This document shows, one piece after another, positions 38,789 through 45,298 of a DNA stretch of 64,000 nucleotides (positions are counted from its first letter, which is position 1; each line of letters opens with the position of its first letter). The notes below the pieces were generated by a model that searched no databases, was not told where the DNA came from, and was given only the letters and a program-made list of their open reading frames with translations. The position numbers were made by a program, and so were the translations under genes. The DNA is from Sansalvadorimonas sp965221135 (GTDB lineage Bacteria > Pseudomonadota > Gammaproteobacteria > Pseudomonadales > Endozoicomonadaceae), in contig CBDCRZ010000069.1 of the NCBI GenBank assembly GCA_965221135.1, positions 1 to 64,000 on the forward strand, read 5' to 3'.

Positions 38789-38895
38789 TCATTCCCGGTA
38801 TGACTGACTTCGCCAAGGAAACGGCCAAAGCCGTTAATCGCAACCCTGTAAGCCATTATTATTCCTGTTCTGCAGGGCTGCATGGTGCCTCCAAA
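38789..38895. pseudogene. Deleted copy of the epd 5' end and promoter
   Basis: Two pieces of epd are joined here. CCCGGTATGACTGACTT matches inside epd (near 34067-34083). The bases from CGGCCAAAGCCGTTAATCGC to CATTATT match the first codons of epd and its leader (near 34220-34262). About 140 bases between them are missing, with the join at similar ACGRCCA sequences. On the minus strand the second piece reads M-A-Y-R-V-A-I-N-G-F-G, the Epd N-terminus. It lies just upstream of the second RING/TRAF gene. The rest of the 287-base gap holds only the RING leader. Confidence 0.85.
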
Positions 38896-38987
38896 AAGCA
38901 CCACATATGGCGTTTAAAAATATCACCGGGAACAATACCTGAAACAACAGCTACCAAATCCTGCCGCCCTGCCTGACAAGACAGTCA

Positions 38988-39040
38988 GTACAACTAACAC
39001 CATTCGAACCTGTCATGTGTTTTCGACTCCAAAGTTCATA
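38988..39040 (+). promoter_or_regulatory. Conserved leader of the RING/TRAF family, copy 2
   Basis: Aligned with copy 1 over CAGTACAACTAACACCATTCG and with the 44645 copy over TTCGACTCCAAAG. It ends about 15 bases before the second RING/TRAF gene. Confidence 0.5.
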
Positions 39041-39054
39041 ACCAGGGAACCACT

Positions 39055-40701
39055 ATGGACGCAGCTAAGAATCAAATATGTGTCAAATCATCATTATGGA
39101 CAGTGCCTAATTCGGTGAACCAATGCCCAATATGTTTAGAGGATGCAGGATCTGTGACTATCTGCTCTCAGGGGGACGCCACTCTTTGCAGCACCTGCTT
39201 TGATTCCCAATTCGAAAAGCTACTGTCATGCCCGTCCTGTCGCACAGCTTTGCCTGACAGGCATACTGCTGCTTTCAGTCATAAATCAAAACTAATCGCG
39301 TTAAATAATTCAGATTTTGGCTGTACGGCAGATGGTTGCGACTGGAAGGGCGGTTATAATCTCCTCGACGAGCACATGAAATCCTGCAAACCCCAGGAGA
39401 TAGACTGCAAGTTTGATTGTGGCGAAAAACTACCACGCGGGAAAATGAAGAATCACAAGCTGGAGTGTCGCAAGCGTCCCTATAAAGAAGGTAACCTCGA
39501 GACAAACTTTGAAACAGCGTTAGAAGCTAAAAAATTAAAAACGGAATGTCTGGAGTTTTTAACAGATAAACCACTGACTCAAAGTGAAAAAAACTCGTTA
39601 TTGGATCGCCTGTGCAGGGTTTACCCATGCGTCATTGATGCAGCCTTGACAGAGACTTCTTCATCAGGCGTATCAGGCTCTGCAACAGATGCCGCTGCCA
39701 ACCTTCGATGTCAGTATCAATGTGGTCTTATAGCCACCACCCAGAAAGAGTTTGTTTCTCATTTCTCTGTTTGCCCTCTTCGACCAGTTATGTGCCGTCA
39801 TTGCTCACAATCTGAACAGAGTAAAAACCTGATAGCCCACGAAAAAGGGTGCAAACAGCGTCTAGTGTCGTGCAATTTCTGCGATAGTTCCATATACCAG
39901 GGAGACATAACGCCGCATCTTGAGTATTGTTTCAATTATCCGATAGATTGTAACTTATGCCATAACAATATAATCCGGTCACAACTTAAAACGCATCTGA
40001 AGTCAGCGTGTCTGCAAAGGTCTGTAACCTGTAATCGCTGTTTTGATACCACAACAGCTGCACAGTTGGATGCCCATGAACAAGGTTGTCGATTTCTGCA
40101 AGAGATTATTCTGCCGGCCAGCTCCACCAATACCGCCGTGACTTTGGTTCCTCAACCGGGCGCTATTGGTTCATTTTATCAACCAAAAGACTGCTCGGGT
40201 GATACGTCTACTATTTACCTGGCCTTGTCGAGCCAAGAGTTTATTGCCTATTTGACCAGGATGAAAAATGACGTGGTAGATGAAACTCACCAACACCCCC
40301 CGTTTGACAGTAAAGATACCCTGCGATGCCAATATGCGGGTTCACCAAGTACCATTTATACTGGCAAAGGTTATTATCCCATTCATGCTGGCATGGGTCG
40401 TTATCGCAGTCTGTGGAGTATAAACATCTATCAATCACCGAAAACACGCAAACATCATGATGGTGTTTGGACTTCCATGGAAATTCTTAACGCACACAAT
40501 CAGAAAATCGCTCTACTTAATCAATTCGAGCCTGCCTGGGGTGATCCCAGTTGTGGGGAAAAAATGTGCGTTAACAACGAGCACTCGAACTTGTCTACTG
40601 GATACCTGAAAGTATGGGAGGAGGCTAGAGTTCTTTCTCACGAATTCCCTTCAAACCTGATACTGGTTAGATTCCGACACGATCAACAACATAAAAAATA
40701 A
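39055..40701 (+). CDS. RING/TRAF-type zinc-finger protein, copy 2 (putative E3 ubiquitin ligase effector)
   Basis: A 548-residue paralogue of the gene at 34533, similar along its whole length. The RING-like finger has C-x2-C in C-P-I-C-L-E-D-A-G, then C-S-Q-G-D-A-T-L-C-S-T-C and C-P-S-C, again with Asp where His is usual. TRAF-like fingers follow, including C-K-F-D-C-G and a P-R-G-K-M-K-N-H-K-L-E-C that aligns exactly with copy 1. The C-terminal domain differs most: a Tyr/Gly-rich insertion lies near residues 440-460. CCAGGGAAC lies just before the ATG. A deleted epd fragment precedes it and a tkt 3' fragment follows it. Confidence 0.75.
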   Translation: MDAAKNQICVKSSLWTVPNSVNQCPICLEDAGSVTICSQGDATLCSTCFDSQFEKLLSCPSCRTALPDRHTAAFSHKSKLIALNNSDFGCTADGCDWKGGYNLLDEHMKSCKPQEIDCKFDCGEKLPRGKMKNHKLECRKRPYKEGNLETNFETALEAKKLKTECLEFLTDKPLTQSEKNSLLDRLCRVYPCVIDAALTETSSSGVSGSATDAAANLRCQYQCGLIATTQKEFVSHFSVCPLRPVMCRHCSQSEQSKNLIAHEKGCKQRLVSCNFCDSSIYQGDITPHLEYCFNYPIDCNLCHNNIIRSQLKTHLKSACLQRSVTCNRCFDTTTAAQLDAHEQGCRFLQEIILPASSTNTAVTLVPQPGAIGSFYQPKDCSGDTSTIYLALSSQEFIAYLTRMKNDVVDETHQHPPFDSKDTLRCQYAGSPSTIYTGKGYYPIHAGMGRYRSLWSINIYQSPKTRKHHDGVWTSMEILNAHNQKIALLNQFEPAWGDPSCGEKMCVNNEHSNLSTGYLKVWEEARVLSHEFPSNLILVRFRHDQQHKK

Positions 40702-40738
40702 AAAAACACCCCGATGGTTGAACATCCGAGGGTGTTTT
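40702..40738. terminator. Terminator after RING/TRAF copy 2
   Basis: An imperfect stem (AAAACACCCC-GATG with CATC-CGAGGGTGTTTT) directly behind the stop codon. A and T runs lie on the two sides, so it could work in both directions. Confidence 0.75.
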
Positions 40739-40769
40739 ATCTGGTTATGATGTTGATCAGGTCATAAGT

Positions 40770-41149
40770 GCCCGACCTCATGAAAACCTATATTTCCCAT
40801 GGCCGAGCGCTTAAATGGCTGAAGGCTTAATTAGTCCAGATCTTCCAGCATATCTTCAGCAACAGTCAGGACGTTCTCGACTGTGAAACCAAATTCGCGA
40901 AACAGGTCAGCAGCAGGTGCAGACTCACCGAAGGTGGTCATGCCGATGATGCGTCCGTCCAGACCAACATACTTGTACCAGAAGTCAGCAGCCGAAGCTT
41001 CGATAGCCAGACGTGCACCCACTTCCAGAGGCAGTACAGACTGACGATAAGCAGCGCCCTGTGCATCGAACACTTCAGTAGCAGGCATAGACACAACACA
41101 AACCTTCTTGCCTTTGCCTGTCAGTGCGTCGAATGCCTTCACAGCCATT
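40770..41149 (-). pseudogene. Duplicated 3' end of tkt with its downstream flank
   Basis: From AAGTGCCCG at about 40768 to 41149 this copies 45236-45617, the last 106 codons or so of tkt plus about 60 bases beyond. I count about seven mismatches in 320 coding bases. The frame still reads to the genuine C-terminus L-E-D-L-D, but it has no start region. The match stops abruptly at 41149, where RING-like sequence begins. An artificial fused frame on the minus strand across the join is not a gene. Confidence 0.93.
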
Positions 41150-41153
41150 CCAG

Positions 41154-41320
41154 GGGGATTGCTTTCTCTGTATCTCCTGCTTTGATTATGAATACAACAA
41201 GCTGCAGGTTTGCCCGTTATGTCACACATCTTTGCCAGACAGGAATGCTGTCGCTTTATCCAAGGCATGTGGGGGCCGAATGCTAAACAATACAGCATTC
41301 GGCTGTACAGCTGACAGTTG
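41154..41320 (+). pseudogene. RING/TRAF gene fragment, copy 3
   Basis: In the frame of the family it reads G-D-C-F-L-C-I-S-C-F-D, then V-C-P-L-C-H-T-S-L-P-D-R and N-N-T-A-F-G-C-T-A-D-S-C. This corresponds to the second half of the RING finger and the first TRAF-like Cys. The 5' part is replaced by the tkt fragment and the 3' part is lost at about 41320. Confidence 0.88.
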
Positions 41321-41533
41321 CCCTACCCCGAATTCGTCAGGAGCTCTCCATTCCTGTGGTAGGGGTTGTGCCTGCTATTACGCGGCTTCACCGGACAGAC
41401 TCACTCTCTGAAACCCCTTAAAGCCACGTTTAACGATTACGGCTTTCAAATACTGGGTCAGCTGTAGTAATGCTCATCTCAAACACCAGACTTTACATAG
41501 CTGGACAAGAAGGGTAATGAGAAAACACAATAA
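41321..41533. other. Gap with possible fragment of another core gene
   Basis: At 41329-41382 one plus frame reads R-I-R-Q-E-L-S-I-P-V-V-G-V-V-P-A-I, which resembles a conserved stretch of glutamate racemase (MurI). The frame ends soon after. The stretch is short, so chance similarity cannot be excluded. Nothing else recognised. Confidence 0.25.
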
Positions 41534-42781
41534 CTATGAAAGACTTGTTTCGAAATCAACACCACTTGTTTTCTCTGACACATCCACAGCTCTATCAACT
41601 GTTTGTAATTCGATAGTCCCGCTAATGGTTTTTCCATCTCGGGATTTACTATATTTGCAGATGATAATTGTTACTGCCGTTAATATACCACCAGAGACTC
41701 CTCCTATTAACAAATAGGCCATACCACCCAGAGTAGCGACAAGAACCTCACGGTCACACTGGCATTCCGGTACCACTGTCGTAAATGTGATTGAGGTTAC
41801 AGGTATGGCTGTTGTGGATATGGCTTTTGCAGGTATGGCTGCTGCAGGTATGGCTGTTGCAGGTATGGCTGTTGCAGGTATGGCTGCTGCAGGTATGGCT
41901 GTTGCAGGTATGGCTGTTGCAGGTATGGCTGTTGCAGGTATGGCTGTTGCAGGTATGGCTGTTGTGGATATGGCTGTTGTGGATATTGGTTCAGGTAACC
42001 CAAACAATCCCACCGCACGGGCATCCAGAATATGAACCTTTGTACCGTCACTGGCATAGAGCCAGCCATTATTTGCCGCCGCCAGTAAGGTAATATTATC
42101 AATATCAGGCACGGAAAGTTCCTGAACGCTCACTTCCCCTGAGTATCCATCCAGAACAAAAATCTGCCCCTTCCCCTCCCGGGTTACACCAAATGCACGG
42201 GTGCTTTCTGGCTGGGGAGTCAGGATCAAGTCTGTTAATGGTTGCCCCTTCCAGGTGATGGCTGGCTGCGAACTGGTAAAAACATCCTGTGTGGTGGTTC
42301 GCGTCCAAATACGTGTTTCCGAATTGCTGGAGGTAAACAGAACAGTTGAAGAAGGAGCACACCACCCACCAGTCAGCTCATCAGGGGGCACCAGTGGAGC
42401 CTGAAGCAACGTTGTTCCGCTATAAAGCCCGTCTCGCCGCAGAGATAATTCGACACTGGGGGCGGCACACCCTGTCGCTATTGGGCAGCTGACAGCCGCG
42501 AGACCGCTGCTGCAGTTAGTGGTGTCGCCGATGGCGCACCCCACCGCATCTGTTGCACCGGTGCAGTTCAGGGTAAAAAACTCCATATTATTCAACAGGG
42601 GCGGTTCCTGACAGCCCTCTGCCAGTAAAGACACGCCTGTAGAACCTAAGTTGCGACAGACTGTGTTGGACTCATTTTGTTCAAACCCATCCCGACAGAC
42701 AGGCCGCCAGTCCATAAGGTTTCGTGTGATCTCTAAATACCCTGTGGCATAATTTTTCATCTCTGGGCATGTGGATAACAT
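41534..42781 (-). CDS. SRCR receptor-like membrane protein, C-terminal part
   Basis: In the same frame as 42842-44509 and separated from it only by one TAG codon at 42842-42844 and 20 sense codons. Residues about 12-105 form a second SRCR-like domain (G-Y-L-E-I, W-R-P-V-C, T-V-C-R-N-L-G, N-C-S-S-G-L-A-A-V-S-C). A beta-rich part follows with I-F-V-L-D-G-Y-S-G-E-V and N-N-G-W-L-Y-A-S-D-G-T. Then comes a stalk of A-T-A-I-P repeats, one membrane segment (about residues 345-370), and a 45-residue cytoplasmic tail. The ATG at 42781 is formally possible as a start, but there is no good SD and no signal peptide, so this is most likely the rest of an interrupted gene. Confidence 0.7.
   Translation of the reverse strand: MLSTCPEMKNYATGYLEITRNLMDWRPVCRDGFEQNESNTVCRNLGSTGVSLLAEGCQEPPLLNNMEFFTLNCTGATDAVGCAIGDTTNCSSGLAAVSCPIATGCAAPSVELSLRRDGLYSGTTLLQAPLVPPDELTGGWCAPSSTVLFTSSNSETRIWTRTTTQDVFTSSQPAITWKGQPLTDLILTPQPESTRAFGVTREGKGQIFVLDGYSGEVSVQELSVPDIDNITLLAAANNGWLYASDGTKVHILDARAVGLFGLPEPISTTAISTTAIPATAIPATAIPATAIPATAIPAAAIPATAIPATAIPAAAIPAKAISTTAIPVTSITFTTVVPECQCDREVLVATLGGMAYLLIGGVSGGILTAVTIIICKYSKSRDGKTISGTIELQTVDRAVDVSEKTSGVDFETSLS
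41801..41986. repeat. Tandem 15-base coding repeats (A-T-A-I-P stalk)
   Basis: About twelve copies of GTTGCAGGTATGGCT-type units on the plus strand, encoding Pro-Ala-Thr-Ala-Ile on the minus strand. Variants are GCTGCAGG and GTTGTGGA. They keep frame, so copy-number change would alter stalk length. No spacers, so this is not a CRISPR array. Confidence 0.92.
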
Positions 42782-42841
42782 CTCTGGGGATGTGGGTAAG
42801 AATCGGCCCCTGTATGCTCTGCAGCCGATATGTACATCTCC

Positions 42842-44509
42842 CTAGTGAAAACAAGTGTGGACACTAATTCCTTTATGGCGGCAGTTAAACAGAGTATCTT
42901 CAGTTCCTGTACAGTCAAGGCCATCGAGAACGATTTTTTGCTGGAATGAACCGTCAGCGCATCCATGACCACCCGTTCCCAGGAAAACGCTGCCAACATG
43001 TGATAACCCAACACTGCGGCAGGCAACAGAGGCATCTATGTTGTCAAACATATAATCACAGACGGTTCCCCACTCGCCCCTTCTATCCAACACTTCCAGC
43101 CGTCCATGGACAAATTCAGAATCCGGCTGCTGATTACAAGCCTCTATTAGCAGACGGGTACGACCGTCCTTCGAAGAAATAATGTAATCGTCATTCTGAC
43201 CAGGACAGAGATGCTCTGCCGAGCGAAGAGGAGGGATTAGTGTTATTGGTGTGTTCCCAAGATATCGCCCTGATTGTTGAGAGTCGCTACCCTCATAGAC
43301 ATCTACGCTCTCACCATTGCCAATGGCCAGGTTGCCTGCCGAATTGATCACCATTTGAGAGGCCGGCTCCGAGCGGGTCAGGGTTCCTACCCTGGCCGCT
43401 TTTCCCTGAGCCAGAGGGTTATCGGCTTCTGCCAGCCCCTGGCCTGTTATCTGAACTGTTTGGCTGCAAGCCGGGTTACCATCACCATCACAGTCGATAG
43501 ACAGGTTCGCGGATTTGGTTCCAGCAGTGTCGGGGGCCAGTGTCACTGATATATCGCTGCAATTCCCCGGATCAAGGTGGACCGGTTGAGGTAGACCGAC
43601 GCTCCACTGACTAACAGGAGTATCAAATGTTTGCAGGCTGGCGGTGATGTTTGTGCCATTGGCTGCATTTGACTTAACACATACGGTGTTATGAACTCTG
43701 CGCTGTTCATGCTCACCGTTCTCACGGACCAGAATGTCACCTAAGTCTGTCCATATTGTTGTATCCAGGGGGCTCAAAATAGATGGCGACTGCCGCTTAA
43801 CTCTTAATGGTTCGTTATTGTCGACAAATGGTTCCCCCGTCACTTGTTCCTGCCCACTGTTCCATTGATCACTATGCCCCTGATCGCCGTGTCTTTGCTC
43901 AAGCTGCTCCCGGCGCTTTCTCTGACGCCGGGTTTCCCACTTCAGGTTACCGGCCCTTGTTGCTCTTGCATGATGACCTGAGGCTTCGTTGACAATGGTT
44001 TTACCGGTTTTAATTTTGCGGGCAAACTTGTCTCGGCTGGTTTCGTAACTGGCTGGCTGCATGCCTGCTTTTATGGGATTGCTTACGGGATGGTCAGGTT
44101 TGCTTTTCTGGCCCTGAGCAGGGACTGCCGGGCTTCGGGGTAGCGGCGTTTTCTGGAACATGTGTGGGGAGGGTTCCAGGTGGGCATACCGCGAAGGGCC
44201 ACTGCTGCCTCGTCCGTAGGATTTTCCGTGGCCTGGCCTCACGTTGCCCCTGTATGGGGCTACTGTTTGAGGGTATCTCTGTATTGGTGATGCTCCCTTA
44301 ACTGTTATGTTCTGAAGGCTGGCAGTCATCATCAGTATTTGCTGGGCAGATGTTGTATTGGTCGTGTTGCTGAGGTTACCAAAGCCGGCGTATAACTGTG
44401 ATCCATATAGACTCAGAAGCGAAAGCATCCAAGATAAACGACCGACGCTGAGTGTTTTCTCAAGCCAACTGGTTTTCTTTTGAGAAAAAACATACGCCAT
44501 GGAAAACAT
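42842..44509 (-). CDS. SRCR receptor-like membrane protein, N-terminal part
   Basis: A 555-residue reading frame. An N-terminal hydrophobic segment near residues 25-42 could be a signal. A low-complexity Ser/Arg/Gln region follows. At about residues 290-370 is a choice-of-anchor/HYDIN-like strand pattern (S-V-T-L-A-P-D-T-A-G-T, V-Q-I-T-G-Q-G-L). The last 110 residues are a scavenger-receptor Cys-rich domain: G-R-L-E-V-L-D-R-R-G-E-W-G-T-V-C-D, A-C-R-S-V-G-L, L-D-G-L-D-C-T-G-T-E, C-R-H-K-G. The frame ends at TAG (42842-42844) just before G-D-V-H-I-G-C, which would supply the domain's last Cys. SRCR domains are animal surface-receptor modules and rare in bacteria. Surface display or host binding is inferred. 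Confidence 0.7.
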   Translation of the reverse strand: MFSMAYVFSQKKTSWLEKTLSVGRLSWMLSLLSLYGSQLYAGFGNLSNTTNTTSAQQILMMTASLQNITVKGASPIQRYPQTVAPYRGNVRPGHGKSYGRGSSGPSRYAHLEPSPHMFQKTPLPRSPAVPAQGQKSKPDHPVSNPIKAGMQPASYETSRDKFARKIKTGKTIVNEASGHHARATRAGNLKWETRRQRKRREQLEQRHGDQGHSDQWNSGQEQVTGEPFVDNNEPLRVKRQSPSILSPLDTTIWTDLGDILVRENGEHEQRRVHNTVCVKSNAANGTNITASLQTFDTPVSQWSVGLPQPVHLDPGNCSDISVTLAPDTAGTKSANLSIDCDGDGNPACSQTVQITGQGLAEADNPLAQGKAARVGTLTRSEPASQMVINSAGNLAIGNGESVDVYEGSDSQQSGRYLGNTPITLIPPLRSAEHLCPGQNDDYIISSKDGRTRLLIEACNQQPDSEFVHGRLEVLDRRGEWGTVCDYMFDNIDASVACRSVGLSHVGSVFLGTGGHGCADGSFQQKIVLDGLDCTGTEDTLFNCRHKGISVHTCFH

Positions 44510-44547
44510 CTCAGGTCAGAACCAGGGAGGCATGAGTGTAGACAATC

Positions 44548-44590
44548 AAAGATTTAAAAAAGATTTAAAAAAGATTTAAAAAAGATTTTC
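44548..44590. repeat. Tandem AAGATTTAAAAA repeat
   Basis: Nearly four copies of a 12-base AT-rich unit in the 206-base gap between the divergent SRCR gene and the RING pseudogene, about 40 bases before the SRCR start. It might tune the SRCR promoter through slippage. Confidence 0.85.
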
Positions 44591-44644
44591 AAACATATTG
44601 CTGGAGCCGGATCGGCTGCCTGCCTGATAACCCGGAAAGAAGAA

Positions 44645-44692
44645 CTCACACTCCCCGAACCATTCCTGAGCATTTCGACTCCAAAGCCCACA
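44645..44692 (+). promoter_or_regulatory. Conserved leader of the RING/TRAF family, copy 4
   Basis: ACTCCCCGAACCA then CATTTCGACTCCAAAGCCCACA, nearly identical to 36235-36285. It is followed by AGGAAAGGAG and the ATG of the RING pseudogene at 44716. Confidence 0.55.
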
Positions 44693-44715
44693 TCTCAATG
44701 AGGAAAGGAGCCAAC

Positions 44716-45110
44716 ATGCAAACTCATACACCGAATACAGTATCCATCAGAGGAACCTATTGGACAGCTCCTGATACGGCGGACCAATACCCTATCTGCC
44801 TGAACGATGCCGGGAGTGTGACTATCTGCCCTAACGGGGACTGCTTTATCAAAGACAGGGGGACGCCGAATGTTAAACAATACAGCATTCGGCTGTATAG
44901 CGGACGGTTGTCACTGGACGGGCGGTTATCAACTTCTTGACGAACATACTGCCTCCTGCCCGGTTCAAGAAGTAGATTGCACTAGGGTTGTGGAGAAAAG
45001 CTGCCTCGCGGGGAGATAGAGAACCACAGACCAGAATGCGACAAGCACCCTATAAAAAGAAGGAAATCTTGAGACAGATTTTAAAACAGCGTCAGAAGCT
45101 AAAACGTTAA
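44716..45110 (+). pseudogene. RING/TRAF pseudogene, copy 4
   Basis: The start is intact with a strong SD (AGGAAAGGAG) and reads M-Q-T-H-T-P-N-T-V-S-I-R-G-T-Y-W, matching copy 1. The RING is broken: C-L-N-D-A-G is kept but the first Cys is Tyr. About 110 bases of the finger are deleted at a repeated GCTTTATC. After a frame change the sequence goes on as A-D-G-C-H-W-T-G-G-Y-Q-L-L-D-E-H, then decays to about 45110 with further shifts and stops. It lies convergent with tkt. Confidence 0.88.
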
Positions 45111-45114
45111 ATGA

Positions 45115-45180
45115 CCTCCGGCATAGCCGGAGGCTTATTTGGGGACGCCCTCAAAGGGCTATTATTGCGCCCAGGGGCGC
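45115..45180. other. Three consecutive stem-loops, possible mobile-element end or small RNA
   Basis: Three hairpins lie in a row: CCTCCGGC-ATA-GCCGGAGG (45115-45133, followed by CTTATTT), GCCC-TCAAA-GGGC (45147-45159) and GCGCCC-AG-GGGCGC (45167-45180). Such stacked stems occur at ends of IS200/IS605-type elements and in structured RNAs, but no transposase gene is present. The first hairpin might also end transcription of the RING pseudogene. Confidence 0.4.
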
Positions 45181-45298
45181 GGGTTTAAACCAAGCTTCAG
45201 TTGATCTCGTGACTCATCATTTTTCTCTTGATTAAGTGCCCGGCCACATGAAAACCTATATTTCCCATGGCCGAGCGCTTAAATGGCTGAAGGCTTAA

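Noticed and set aside
40831..41298. A 155-residue minus-strand gene with a transketolase-like end
   Set aside because: Only the C-terminal 106 residues or so are transketolase; the upstream part is antisense to the RING fragment, so it is an artefact of the join.
41787..42093. Two repetitive plus-strand frames across the A-T-A-I-P repeats
   Set aside because: They are other readings of the 15-base repeat inside the SRCR gene's stalk.
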